Positions 9,237 to 18,324 of a stretch of DNA of 64,000 bases are shown piece after piece. The notes below the pieces were generated by a model. That model worked only from the letters and a program-made list of their open reading frames with translations. It ran no database searches and had not been told where the DNA came from. The translations under genes were made by a program, and so were the position numbers. This stretch comes from Clostridium_AD sp050717535 (lineage in GTDB: Bacteria; Bacillota; Clostridia; Clostridiales; Clostridiaceae): assembly GCF_050717535.1 (NCBI RefSeq), contig NZ_JBOITM010000073.1:39360-103359 (forward strand). The letters run 5' to 3'. Position 1 is the first letter of the stretch, and every line of letters starts with the position of its first letter.

Positions 9237-10570
9237 ATTACTTCCTTTTTATAGCGCTTTAATCTTTTATAATTAATAATTCCTACTTTATGCTTAGACT
9301 TTTTCTTCCCCAAGGCGCCTATCTCATTTTCTGCTTGTTGTCTTTTACGTGCCTTATAATCTATTATAAATAAATAAAGCGGGAAGGTGTAAAATGCATA
9401 GCTATCAAATTGTACATATAAATATGAAATAATTAGCAGATCAAAAATATTTTCCTTGTTTTTAATTACCTTTGAAAATATTAGAAGCATAATAGTTATA
9501 AACCATAATACCCCCATCTCACTTATTAGCCTTATAGGCATACAAAATAATTGATTTTCCTTTGAATTAGCCAGCACCGCAACCTCACTTGTGTAAGGAT
9601 TTGCATATTCCTCTAATGCATCAACAAACCCATATTGCAGAAAATAATAAGAATTCCCAAGTCCTGCACCAAATAATGCTTTCATGGGTTCGTTCTCATA
9701 GCCCTTTATAGAACTATTTATCCGGAAATATCTTGCTGACAGTGACGGATCACTATATATCATATCAGTGTAGGTATCTCCATTTAACATTTTAGTAACC
9801 CGTGTATTCCCCTGTATTTGTAATGCCAGGCCACCAGATATAAAGATAATCAAGATAAATACTATCATTTTTTTAGAGAACTTTATCTTTTTCTGAACTA
9901 AGAATTTCGCAACTACAAGTGTAAGAATAACCACAAAATCCACTAAAAATCTAGCACTATCTCCGGATATTAAGGTGAGTGCGCAAAATAATGAAATTAA
10001 TATAATTAACTTCTTCTTTAGCAATTTATCTTTAATTGATATACATACTAAATACAGCACACCCGCTATATGTAGCGAAATAAAGGATGGTTCCGTAAAA
10101 GAAAATGCAAGTCTACTGTAATACCTTTTTTCTATTAATTGAAATAATGACAACACAAAGCCTACTCCACCTTTTAATGCAATAAACTTAACTACTCCGT
10201 AAAAAAAAGACAGACTATATGCAAAAATTAAAATCTTAACATCTTTTTTAACATCTTTTTCACGAATTATGTATCTAATATATAGGGATAAATAAAATAA
10301 AATCCCAAATGATAGTGTGACTATGCCATCTATTGTGTTTGCTATGTCCGGTTTGTAAAATAAATATAGGGTAGACGAATAGACTGCTATTATTACAAAC
10401 AAGAAAACATATTTTGAATTTACGCAAATGCTCTCCACTAATTCTTTTAAACTAGTAATGGCATAAAATGCAAATAATATTGGTGAAATAGTTGCCCACC
10501 CTTTAGAAGGCGCGAAAAATAAATTATCAAATGGGATAAAAAATACTGCTAATTTAAATAAAAACTCCAT
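9233..10570 (-). CDS. Wzy-like polysaccharide polymerase (O-antigen ligase/polymerase family)
   Basis: This membrane protein of about 445 residues has roughly 11-12 hydrophobic helices. It has a large extracytoplasmic loop (around residues 260-340 with RVTKMLNGDTYTD and LFGAGLGNSYYFL), the arrangement expected of Wzy polymerases. I place the start at ATG 10570, because GAAGGAGAGG lies just upstream; an in-frame upstream ATG at 10594 would put the binding site inside the coding region. A polymerase would join flipped repeat units outside the membrane. The basic C-terminal tail (KRLKRYKKEVI) is cytoplasmic by the positive-inside rule. Confidence 0.8.
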   Translation of the reverse strand: MEFLFKLAVFFIPFDNLFFAPSKGWATISPILFAFYAITSLKELVESICVNSKYVFLFVIIAVYSSTLYLFYKPDIANTIDGIVTLSFGILFYLSLYIRYIIREKDVKKDVKILIFAYSLSFFYGVVKFIALKGGVGFVLSLFQLIEKRYYSRLAFSFTEPSFISLHIAGVLYLVCISIKDKLLKKKLIILISLFCALTLISGDSARFLVDFVVILTLVVAKFLVQKKIKFSKKMIVFILIIFISGGLALQIQGNTRVTKMLNGDTYTDMIYSDPSLSARYFRINSSIKGYENEPMKALFGAGLGNSYYFLQYGFVDALEEYANPYTSEVAVLANSKENQLFCMPIRLISEMGVLWFITIMLLIFSKVIKNKENIFDLLIISYLYVQFDSYAFYTFPLYLFIIDYKARKRQQAENEIGALGKKKSKHKVGIINYKRLKRYKKEVI

Positions 10571-10668
10571 TAATACCTCTCCTTCACATACCATTACTCA
10601 TTATATTAAACTTAAACTCTAGGACTTGTGATATTACTAAAAAAGGTATAATAGATTCTAAATCGGCT

Positions 10669-11763
10669 TTAGTAGTCCAATACATCATTAAACACATTAT
10701 CCATCTTATTTATGTACTTTGCCTGCGTAAACATATTCAGCACTTTTTTTCTATTATTTAAAATTACTCTTTTCTGCTCATCTCTGTTCCCTTCAATGGA
10801 CAACAATAATTTATATATGTCCTCATGATTATCATAATCAACAAAATAACCATTTTCATTTTGCTCTATTAAATCTGGTATACCAGCATAATCCGTAGTT
10901 ATAATAGACATTCCATTTGCCATACCCTCTATAATAGATATGGGCTGACCTTCTTTTGGATATCTAGTTAAAAGCATAAATATATCTCCTTGCTTCAACA
11001 TATCTAACTTTTCATTTCCCTTAACTATACCTCTATAATCAATAATATCTTGAAGACTATTTGTATTTACGTATTCAATAAACTGCTTTTTATCTTCCTC
11101 ATCGTAAAACTTGCCTGCAAAAATAAAATTAAATCTTTCCTCATTATTATCCTTGCATATCTTGGCTACTTGTAACATGTCTTTGTATCCTTTGCTTTCA
11201 ATAAAATTACTCAAATATACTATATCTAACTTTTCTTTATTATCTAAATTTTTCATTTTTAAATCGAATTTGTCCCTACTAATTAAATATTGTTCATCAA
11301 CACAATTTTCTACAACCTTTATCTTATTATTTGCCACAATACCCTTAAATATGTGTTTAAGAGAATTCCCAAGTACTATAGCTCCACTGAGCTTGCTGAA
11401 AAGCTTCAAATTAATTTTCTTAATAATACTCTTGCAATCCTTGTCCACCATAGTTCTATAATAGCCACCATGTAAATGAACTAATATCTTTTTTTTCTTC
11501 ATAAGTAACATCTTAATTATTATTAAATCTCTTATATTTCCCCCTGTAGTCTGGGAAATAGTTAAATAATATAAATCAGCATCATCACTAATAATCTTAA
11601 AAATATTTGAAATTATGCGTTTATTATTTGTAATATCCACATTGCTAAATTCATATTTTTCTGCTAGCTCTGAATTATATAAGGTATCCACAGCCTTAGA
11701 TAATCCATGTATTGGGGGTGGAAACTGTGCTATAAAACATATTTTCTTTTTAATAATAATCAC
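10669..11763 (-). CDS. Family 4 glycosyltransferase; start codon unclear (GTG or ATT)
   Basis: This roughly 364-residue GT-B protein starts with KKICFIAQFPPPIHGLSKAV. The C-terminal domain has VYLSNFIESKGYKDML, FIFAGKFYDEEDK and the PKEGQPISIIEGMANG motif, where the E-x7-E motif binds the nucleotide. It probably adds one sugar of the repeat unit. There is no ATG near the start. A GTG at 11763 sits inside the AGAAGGTG binding-site-like run, so initiation at one of the following three ATT codons (11760, 11757 or 11754) has better spacing. It lies 3 bp after the next GT4. Confidence 0.85.
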   Translation of the reverse strand: MIIIKKKICFIAQFPPPIHGLSKAVDTLYNSELAEKYEFSNVDITNNKRIISNIFKIISDDADLYYLTISQTTGGNIRDLIIIKMLLMKKKKILVHLHGGYYRTMVDKDCKSIIKKINLKLFSKLSGAIVLGNSLKHIFKGIVANNKIKVVENCVDEQYLISRDKFDLKMKNLDNKEKLDIVYLSNFIESKGYKDMLQVAKICKDNNEERFNFIFAGKFYDEEDKKQFIEYVNTNSLQDIIDYRGIVKGNEKLDMLKQGDIFMLLTRYPKEGQPISIIEGMANGMSIITTDYAGIPDLIEQNENGYFVDYDNHEDIYKLLLSIEGNRDEQKRVILNNRKKVLNMFTQAKYINKMDNVFNDVLDY

Positions 11764-11766
11764 CTT

Positions 11767-13005
11767 CTATCTAAGATTTAACATCTCTGCATATCTATCT
11801 ATTGAAGCATCTTTTTTAAGTTTATCTTCTATAGTTTTTCTACCACGTGCACCCAACTTCACAAAACTTTCCTTGTGCTGAATAATTTCAGTTATGGTGG
11901 ATTTAATGTTTGCATAATCTCCTGGACATACACATTTCCCACAATTAGAATTTTCAATCAAAAGTCTTGCCTCTGATCCCTCTTCTAAAACTCCTAAAAC
12001 TGATTTACCTGATGCCATTACTCCATAAATCTTACTAGGTACAGAAATTCCCTTTATACCCTTAGCATTAGTAACTAAATGTGCATCTGCTGCATTAAGC
12101 GAATAAATTAAATCCTTCTTATCCTGATAAGGTATAAATTTAACATTATCTAAGCCGTTTTCTTCCACATAATCAACTAGTGTCTGTTTCATAATACCGT
12201 CACCCACAAAAGCAAAAACAACATCCTCTTCATGTTTAAAATCACCAATAACTTTGATAATATTCTCCAAATCATAATAAAGACCTATATTACCTGAACA
12301 CATAAATACAAACTTATCATTTAATCCATATTTCTCTTTAAAAGACACAACCTTAGGATTTTCAGCTGGTAGTGGATATATTTGTTTTTCATCTATCCAG
12401 TTATTTATAACAACATTTTCTGGAACATCTTTCCCCTGGAATCTGTTTTCTAGTGTTTTTTTCATATCTCTACCCACTATCACAACAGTATCAGCTTTTT
12501 TGCAACTATATTTATCTAGTGCTTTTGCAAACTTTAAGATAAATTTACTTTTAGAATAGCCTACTGCTTCTGTTTGCTCTGGGTTAAAATCTTGAATGTT
12601 ATATATATATTTAGCTCTTTTTAGCTTTTTACCTATGACTCCTAGTAGTCCACCTAAAATTGGTGGTTGAGATATACTAAAAACCACATCTTGTTTACCA
12701 GCACTAAAAGTAGCGATAATTGCATTGAAAAAATATGCTAAGATATTTTTCACTCTACTGATTTTATTTTTCTTTTGGAACTCAGGCACTCTCACCCTTA
12801 AAAGATGCATACCCTTAAAATCTTCTCTATGTATTCTTTTTCTTTTATATCTACACTCTACCTTGCCATCATAACTAGGCACTACACAAATTACTGTTAT
12901 ATCAAACTCTTCCTTAAGGCCTTCACATAACTCTGTTAATATTTGCCCAGTAGATGCTACATCTGGATAAAAGTAATGTGCATATACCAATAGTTTTCTC
13001 TTCAT
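11767..13005 (-). CDS. Family 4 glycosyltransferase (WbuB-like)
   Basis: This 412-residue GT-B enzyme opens with KLLVYAHYFYPDVASTGQIL and contains VFSISQPPILGGLLG and YIYNIQDFNPEQTEAVGY. These segments are shared with WbuB-type transferases of O-antigen and colanic-acid-like loci, which often act on fucose-type amino sugars. The C-terminal domain has FMCSGNIGLYYDLENI, FAFVGDGIMKQ and SVPSKIYGVMASGKSVLG. It is cytoplasmic and works on the lipid-linked repeat unit. It is followed closely by the other GT4. The exact donor is not known, but GDP-fucose enzymes are encoded immediately upstream. Confidence 0.88.
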   Translation of the reverse strand: MKRKLLVYAHYFYPDVASTGQILTELCEGLKEEFDITVICVVPSYDGKVECRYKRKRIHREDFKGMHLLRVRVPEFQKKNKISRVKNILAYFFNAIIATFSAGKQDVVFSISQPPILGGLLGVIGKKLKRAKYIYNIQDFNPEQTEAVGYSKSKFILKFAKALDKYSCKKADTVVIVGRDMKKTLENRFQGKDVPENVVINNWIDEKQIYPLPAENPKVVSFKEKYGLNDKFVFMCSGNIGLYYDLENIIKVIGDFKHEEDVVFAFVGDGIMKQTLVDYVEENGLDNVKFIPYQDKKDLIYSLNAADAHLVTNAKGIKGISVPSKIYGVMASGKSVLGVLEEGSEARLLIENSNCGKCVCPGDYANIKSTITEIIQHKESFVKLGARGRKTIEDKLKKDASIDRYAEMLNLR

Positions 13006-13097
13006 AATATAATTTGCTCCTTTTTATAGCTTGTACTTACATTATTGTTTAATCGTTGATCTTAATGTTATTGTTTAATCAATTTTTTTTAAAATTT

Positions 13098-13682
13098 CTA
13101 AAGACTGTTTAACTCTTGGTTGTTATCTAATCTTTTGATTATTCTAGCAGGATTACCTGCAATAACAACGTCTGCTGGGAATTTACCACTTACTACACTT
13201 CCAGCTCCAACCACCGAGTTATCACCAATTTCAGCTCCTTTTAATATAATTGAATTACAACCTACAAAAACATTTTCACCGATTTTAATAGGTTTTTTAC
13301 CTACCATAGCCATGTTATTCATTTTTCTATCCTCTGCCTGGATAGGGTGAAAATCATGGTCTAATATTTTGACATTTCCACCTATATTAGTATAATTTCC
13401 TATTTCTATTAACGCCTTAGAATAAATTGTAGCCCCGGAAATCCCCACATTATTCCCAATGTGTATCTTTCCTTCTTCTCTAGCAACAATTATTGTTCTT
13501 TGATATAATCCAACTAAATTAGATAGAAAATCACTTTTTATAAGGCAATCATTTCCTATGGTTAGCTCTGCACTTTTCTGCTTGAAAATAACAGGAAGTC
13601 CAACCAAATTTAAATGTTCTCCATATTGAACCTTATTAAATTTCATAAATACTTTAAAATAATTACTTTTAAATTTAAACAT
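13098..13682 (-). CDS. Left-handed beta-helix (hexapeptide) O-acyltransferase
   Basis: From residue 35 on, this 194-residue protein has hexapeptide repeats (IGNDCLIKS, IGNNVGISG, IGNYTNIGG, IGENVFVGCNS, IGDNSVVGAGSVV) and the DHDFHP loop with the catalytic-type histidine, ending in VIAGNPARIIK. It is a trimeric acetyl-CoA-dependent sugar acetyltransferase type. A longer open frame extends to 13766 inside fcl, but I choose ATG 13682. It has AGGAAAA upstream and overlaps the fcl stop by 8 bp. The likely role is acetylation of a sugar in the repeat unit. Confidence 0.85.
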   Translation of the reverse strand: MFKFKSNYFKVFMKFNKVQYGEHLNLVGLPVIFKQKSAELTIGNDCLIKSDFLSNLVGLYQRTIIVAREEGKIHIGNNVGISGATIYSKALIEIGNYTNIGGNVKILDHDFHPIQAEDRKMNNMAMVGKKPIKIGENVFVGCNSIILKGAEIGDNSVVGAGSVVSGKFPADVVIAGNPARIIKRLDNNQELNSL

Positions 13683-14610
13683 TTTTATAATTTTCCTTAA
13701 ACCACTCGTAAGCCATCTTAACTCCATCTTCAAGTTCCACTTTATACTTCCAGCCTGTAGCTTCAAGTTTGCTTACATCTAATAGTTTTCTCATAGTACC
13801 ATCTGGCTTGTCTGTATTAAACTTTAATTCGCCCTTAAACCCAACAACTCTTTTAACCATCTCTGCCAATTGACCTATAGTAAGTTCCTTACCAGTACCT
13901 ACGTTCACATGCTCTTCACCATCATAATTTTCCAGTAGGAACACACATGCATCCGCCATATCATCTACATATAAAAACTCTCTAAGTGGTTTACCTGATC
14001 CCCATACTTCAACTGATGGTTCATTGTTAACTTTAGCTTCATGAAACTTTCTAATAAGTGCAGGCATAACATGTGAATTATTCAAATCATAATTATCATT
14101 AGGCCCATAAAGATTAGTTGGCATACAGCTTATAAAATTATCACCATATTCTCTTTTGAAAAACTGACACATCTTAAGTCCTGAAATTTTAGCTATAGCA
14201 TATCCTTCGTTTGTTGGCTCAAGATATCCTGAAAGTAAATATTCCTCTTTAATTGGTTGAGGACACATTTTTGGATATATACAAGAGCTTCCTAAAAACA
14301 AAAGCTTTGAAGTCTTAAAATCATGTGCAGCCTTAATAACATTATTTTGTATTTCCATGTTTTCATAAATAAAATCTGCTGGATATGATTCGTTAGCTCC
14401 AATTCCGCCAACCTTGGCCGCAGCGAGTACCACATAAGCCGGTTTTTCACTCTCGAAAAAACTTCTAACCGCTAATTGATCCATTAAATCTAGCTCTCTA
14501 TGATTTTTTTCTAATATATTTGTATATCCTTTTGCTTTTAAGTTTCTAACTATAGCTGAGCCTACAAGTCCGTGACTTCCAGCTACATAAATTTTACTAT
14601 TCACATTCAT
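13675..14610 (-). CDS. fcl: GDP-L-fucose synthase (GDP-4-keto-6-deoxymannose epimerase/reductase)
   Basis: Fcl converts the Gmd product to GDP-L-fucose using NADPH. The 311-residue SDR protein shows the cofactor loop GSHGLVGSAIVRNL, the LGSSCIYPKMCPQPIKE segment, the catalytic Y-x3-K in YAIAKISGLK, and PTNLYGPNDNYDL, all typical of GMER/WcaG. It follows gmd by about 90 bp and precedes the acyltransferase with an 8-bp overlap. With ManC and Gmd it completes GDP-mannose to GDP-fucose within the operon. Confidence 0.95.
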   Translation of the reverse strand: MNVNSKIYVAGSHGLVGSAIVRNLKAKGYTNILEKNHRELDLMDQLAVRSFFESEKPAYVVLAAAKVGGIGANESYPADFIYENMEIQNNVIKAAHDFKTSKLLFLGSSCIYPKMCPQPIKEEYLLSGYLEPTNEGYAIAKISGLKMCQFFKREYGDNFISCMPTNLYGPNDNYDLNNSHVMPALIRKFHEAKVNNEPSVEVWGSGKPLREFLYVDDMADACVFLLENYDGEEHVNVGTGKELTIGQLAEMVKRVVGFKGELKFNTDKPDGTMRKLLDVSKLEATGWKYKVELEDGVKMAYEWFKENYKNV

Positions 14611-14703
14611 AACAACACTTCCTTATATATTTAAAAATTCATTGTATAATTAATTTAACTATTATCTAATCACAACTTTTGCTGCAGTTATAGCGGGCTG
14701 TTC

Positions 14704-15804
14704 TTACGCTATACCAACTTTTGCTTGAAATCTATCATTTTTTGCCATATCCATATACTCATCTGAACTAATTCCAGCCAGTTCTTTCATATCAGAATCC
14801 ACCATCATCTTAACTAGAGCTTTAAAACTAACTTTTCTCTCCCAATTAAGTTCTGTTTCAGCCTTAGTGCAGTCTCCCCAAAGTAATTCAACCTCAGCAA
14901 GTCTGAAATATTTAGGATTTATCTCAACTAATATTTCTCCAGTTTTTTTATCGTGCCCTTTTTCCTCTACTCCTGTACCTTCCCACTCTATATCTATACC
15001 AATTTCTTTAAATGATAATTCTACAAACTCACGAACAGTATGAGTTTCATTAGTAGCTATAACAACATCTTGTGGTTTATCTTGTTGAAGCAATAACCAC
15101 ATAGCCTCTACATAGTCTCCTGCAAAGCCCCAATCTCTTTTTGCATCCATATTACCAAGAGATAGTCTTTCTTGTTTCCCGGCCACAATATTCGCCACTG
15201 CTCGTGTTACCTTTCTAGTAACAAAAGTTTCTCCACGTCTAGGAGATTCATGATTAAAAAGTATTCCGTTACAAGCAAATAAATCATAAGCTTCTCTATA
15301 GTTTACAGTCATCCAGTAAGAATATAACTTTGCTACTCCATAAGGACTCTTTGGATAAAAAGGTGTTTTCTCACTTTGTGGCGCTGTGCCTGGCAGTCCA
15401 CCGAAAAGTTCTGAAGTAGAAGCCTGATAAAATTTGCATTTTAATCCGCTTTCTTTTATAGCATCCAAAATTCTGAGTGTTCCTATACCATCTGTTTCTG
15501 CAGTGTACTCTGGCACTTCAAAAGATACCTGAACGTGACTTTGAGCTCCCAAATTGTATATTTCATCTGGTCTAACTTTTTCTATTATTCTATTTAAATT
15601 ACTTGAATCTGTTAAATCTCCATGATGAAGAAACAGTGTTACATTCCCTATCAACGGGTCTTCAAACAAATGATCTATTCGCTTTGTATTAAATGAACTA
15701 GCACGCCTAATTATTCCGTGTACCTCATAACCTTTTTCTAATAATAATTCCGTTAAATAAGATCCATCTTGTCCTGTTATTCCTGTTATTAATGCTGTCT
15801 TCAT
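14704..15804 (-). CDS. gmd: GDP-mannose 4,6-dehydratase
   Basis: This 366-residue enzyme has the extended SDR NADP site ALITGITGQDGSYL, a YNLGAQSHVQVSFE segment, STSELFG, the catalytic YGVAKLYSYW, and NHESPRRGETFVTRK, a run diagnostic of GMD. It makes GDP-4-keto-6-deoxymannose, the substrate of the adjacent Fcl. About 40 bp separates it from manC upstream. The C-terminal extension (EYMDMAKNDRFQAKV) is normal for the family. Confidence 0.96.
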   Translation of the reverse strand: MKTALITGITGQDGSYLTELLLEKGYEVHGIIRRASSFNTKRIDHLFEDPLIGNVTLFLHHGDLTDSSNLNRIIEKVRPDEIYNLGAQSHVQVSFEVPEYTAETDGIGTLRILDAIKESGLKCKFYQASTSELFGGLPGTAPQSEKTPFYPKSPYGVAKLYSYWMTVNYREAYDLFACNGILFNHESPRRGETFVTRKVTRAVANIVAGKQERLSLGNMDAKRDWGFAGDYVEAMWLLLQQDKPQDVVIATNETHTVREFVELSFKEIGIDIEWEGTGVEEKGHDKKTGEILVEINPKYFRLAEVELLWGDCTKAETELNWERKVSFKALVKMMVDSDMKELAGISSDEYMDMAKNDRFQAKVGIA

Positions 15805-15845
15805 ATGTAATACTCCCTTTCAAACTAACCTATTATATTTTTCTA

Positions 15846-16895
15846 CTACCCAATTCTACTTTTAAGTTCTTTTATATTCTCCATCTCGTCTTTATTGCCA
15901 ACAAATATCATATCGTCATTTTCAACCACAAATATATCCGCAAGTCCTGCGATAACTATAGGTTTACCATTACTAATAATAATGTTATTGCTACAATCAA
16001 AGTTACGTACATTACCCATACAAACATTGTTGTCGCTATCTTTCTCCCTATATCTTTCTACGGACTCCCAACTTCCCACATCATCCCAACCAAAATCTGA
16101 TGGAATAACATATATATCTTTTACTTTTTCCATAATTCCAAAATCCACTGATATATTGTCCACATCATTATATTTTTCCTGGAGCACCCTGCCATAATCT
16201 TCATCGCTAGCCCCTGCTATTTCACTTAGCACATTAAAAGTGTTCTTCAAATATTGCTTAGTAAGTCTCAATATGTTGGCAGCCTTCCAAATAAACATCC
16301 CGCCATTCCAAAGATATTTTCCATCTTTTAAATACTCTTTAGCCTTATGTAAATCCGGTTTCTCTACAAATTTTTCTACGTGTCTAACTTCGCATCCATT
16401 AATTGCACAATTCATATCACTGTAATTTATGTAGCCATAACCCACTTCAGGTCTATCTGGTTTCATACCAATAGTTACTATAGCTTCTCTATTTTCACTA
16501 ACAAATTCATCAGCGCAGTTTAATACTTCAAGGAAATTCTCTTCATCTTGTATAAGGTGATCTGATGGAAGCACTGCTATAGTAGCATCCTCATATATCC
16601 TGTTAATGTGGAATGCCGAAAGAGCAATACAAGGTGCTGTATTCTTGCCTACGGGTTCCATAATAATGTTTCTATGTGGCAAAGTAGGTAACTGCTCCAC
16701 AACCAAATCCCTATACTTAGTGCCTGTTACTATAAATATTCTTTCTATAGGAATAAGATTTTCTAATCTCTTCACACTCATTTGAATCATTGTGTCTTCA
16801 CCTGTAAGATTCAGAAACTGTTTAGGTTTTTCTTCCGTGGACAAGGGCCAAAATCTACTCCCTTTTCCACCAGCCATAATTAACGCACATAACAT
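15846..16895 (-). CDS. manC: Mannose-1-phosphate guanylyltransferase
   Basis: This 349-residue enzyme makes GDP-mannose from GTP and mannose-1-phosphate. It has the signature ALIMAGGKGSRFWPLSTEEK, EPVGKNTAPCIALSA, LPSDHLI, FVEKPD and WNGGMFIWKA. It lacks the C-terminal cupin phosphomannose isomerase domain of the bifunctional ~480-residue form. The start is ATG behind GGGAGG. It feeds Gmd directly downstream. A truncated relative lies in the pseudogene region at 23462-24076. Confidence 0.94.
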   Translation of the reverse strand: MLCALIMAGGKGSRFWPLSTEEKPKQFLNLTGEDTMIQMSVKRLENLIPIERIFIVTGTKYRDLVVEQLPTLPHRNIIMEPVGKNTAPCIALSAFHINRIYEDATIAVLPSDHLIQDEENFLEVLNCADEFVSENREAIVTIGMKPDRPEVGYGYINYSDMNCAINGCEVRHVEKFVEKPDLHKAKEYLKDGKYLWNGGMFIWKAANILRLTKQYLKNTFNVLSEIAGASDEDYGRVLQEKYNDVDNISVDFGIMEKVKDIYVIPSDFGWDDVGSWESVERYREKDSDNNVCMGNVRNFDCSNNIIISNGKPIVIAGLADIFVVENDDMIFVGNKDEMENIKELKSRIG

Positions 16896-16976
16896 ATTTA
16901 TTTCCTCCCTTACTAATTCATTAAATTAATAAACCACTGCTGCATACTCAAACTCCTAACTGCCAACTATCAACTG

Positions 16977-17645
16977 CTAACTAGCTTTCTCATCCCCAAA
17001 CAGCACTCCCACTGTTTTAAGAATAAGTACTATATCTACCAATGTATTTCTATCTTTTAAATACTCAACATCCATTTCCATCCATTCTTCAAAACTAACT
17101 TCACTTCTACCTCCAACCTGCCAATAACAAGTGAGACCCGGTTTAGCAACTAATCTTTGTTTTTGAAATGAAGTAAACTGCGCCACTTCTTTAGGCAAAC
17201 TTGGCCTTGGTCCTACGAGTGACATTTCACCCTTTAATATATTAATAAGCTGAGGTAACTCATCTATACTTGTCTTTCTTATAAACTTTCCTATTTTAGT
17301 TATTCTCGGATCTTCTTTTATCTTAAACATAGGTCCTGACATTTCGTTATCAGCCTCAAGTTTCTTAAGAAGACCTTCTGCATCTGGACACATAGATCTA
17401 AATTTATACATTAGAAAACTTCTACCATCTTGTCCAACTCTCTTTTGAGCAAAAAGAACAGGTCCTTTTGAATCTACCTTAATCCAAATAGCCACCACAA
17501 ACATAACTGGACTTATTAATAAAATACCAAATAATGCACCTATAAAGTCAATTATTCTTTTAACTATAAAATATCCAAGGTTTTTCTTAATCTTTTCTCC
17601 AAACTCTATTTGTGTAAATTCTAATTTTCTCTCTGTTTCTTGCAT
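16977..17645 (-). CDS. Undecaprenyl-phosphate sugar-phosphate transferase (initiating enzyme)
   Basis: This 222-residue protein consists of one N-terminal membrane helix (about residues 30-55) and the bacterial sugar transferase catalytic domain. Visible motifs are KRVGQDGRSFLMYKFRSM, FIRKTSIDELPQLINILKG, EMSLVGPRPSLPKEV and the KPGLTCYWQVGGRSE segment that is missing from the damaged paralogue at 25195-25701. It transfers a sugar-1-phosphate to undecaprenyl phosphate at the inner membrane face, the first step of repeat-unit synthesis. As the promoter-proximal gene, it starts the fucose operon. Confidence 0.93.
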   Translation of the reverse strand: MQETERKLEFTQIEFGEKIKKNLGYFIVKRIIDFIGALFGILLISPVMFVVAIWIKVDSKGPVLFAQKRVGQDGRSFLMYKFRSMCPDAEGLLKKLEADNEMSGPMFKIKEDPRITKIGKFIRKTSIDELPQLINILKGEMSLVGPRPSLPKEVAQFTSFQKQRLVAKPGLTCYWQVGGRSEVSFEEWMEMDVEYLKDRNTLVDIVLILKTVGVLFGDEKAS

Positions 17646-17805
17646 TTATATTCCCTCCTTGTTTTATAATATGCAATTATAAAATTCGTAATTTTAGTTA
17701 ATAAATAAATATTGCAACCTACATTAAAGTGATTTTTTTCCCTTAATTCAGTTTATAAATGCATTAAAAAGAAATTAATAATAAATTATAAAACTTTTTT
17801 TAATA

Positions 17806-17824
17806 TATTTTAGAGTATACCATA
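17806..17824 (-). promoter_or_regulatory. Possible extended -10 promoter of the polysaccharide operon
   Basis: On the minus strand, TATGGTATACTCT contains a TG-N-TATACT extended -10 element about 165 bp before the first gene of the operon, in the otherwise AT-only leader at 17646-18000. No -35 hexamer with 17-bp spacing is convincing (TTTACA sits 20 bp away). The surrounding leader holds no other gene that I can see. Confidence 0.4.
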
Positions 17825-18010
17825 ATACTACAAAATGTGTGTAAATTTTTTATTAACTTGATTAATTTCTCATTATTTCATACTTTTACGACATTAAATT
17901 GCTTTATTTTTCCTATTTTATTCTCCAAAAGACTGTTTGTTTTAATTTAATTAAATATTAAAATAGAAAATTGGGTTTTATGTATATAACGCCATTATAT
18001 TTTTGCACAA

Positions 18011-18043
18011 AAAAAGTCAGAAGGATCTACCTTCTGACTTTTT
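18011..18043. terminator. Bidirectional intrinsic terminator
   Basis: AAAAAGTCAGAAGG, a 5-base loop and CCTTCTGACTTTTT form a perfect 14-bp hairpin with a U-tract on either strand. On the minus strand it ends transcripts coming from yihY and the repeats, insulating the polysaccharide operon that starts beyond it. Confidence 0.9.
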
Positions 18044-18109
18044 CACATTATGTTTTTCTTCCCCACCACGTAATATACACAATTCTATACATTTTCTCCC
18101 CGATGACTT

Positions 18110-18300
18110 AAAATAAAGCCGCAGAAACTATCAACAATTAACTTAGTAATTCTCACTTTGTTCATATAAATTTCTCGTAAGCCTTCCAGGACACATAACA
18201 ATTGATAATTGTTATGTCCCCCAGAGGAAAGCGCTAGAGAATTTTATTTTCTTAAAAAAAAATAGAATTTCTTAATGTCCTTTCCAATTTAAATATATTT
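18110..18300. repeat. Decayed copy of the long quasi-palindromic element
   Basis: It matches the elements at 18325-18620 and 28990-29292 over CGCAGAAACTAT, CTCGTAAGCCT.CCAGGAC, AGCGCTAGAG and TAGAATTTCTTAAT, in the same order and orientation. The two arms no longer pair along their length. The centre holds a small palindrome, ACATAACAATTGATAATTGTTATGT (given here as two 11-base arms around GAT). It does not abut a gene. Confidence 0.7.
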
Positions 18301-18324
18301 CGCTACCCCTACTGCTCTCCACAA

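Noticed and set aside
13683..13766. N-terminal extension of the hexapeptide acyltransferase
   Set aside because: It lies inside fcl in another frame; the ATG at 13682 has a proper binding site and overlap geometry.
18011..18043. Small RNA hairpin
   Set aside because: A perfect stem with T tracts on both sides is fully explained as a bidirectional terminator.
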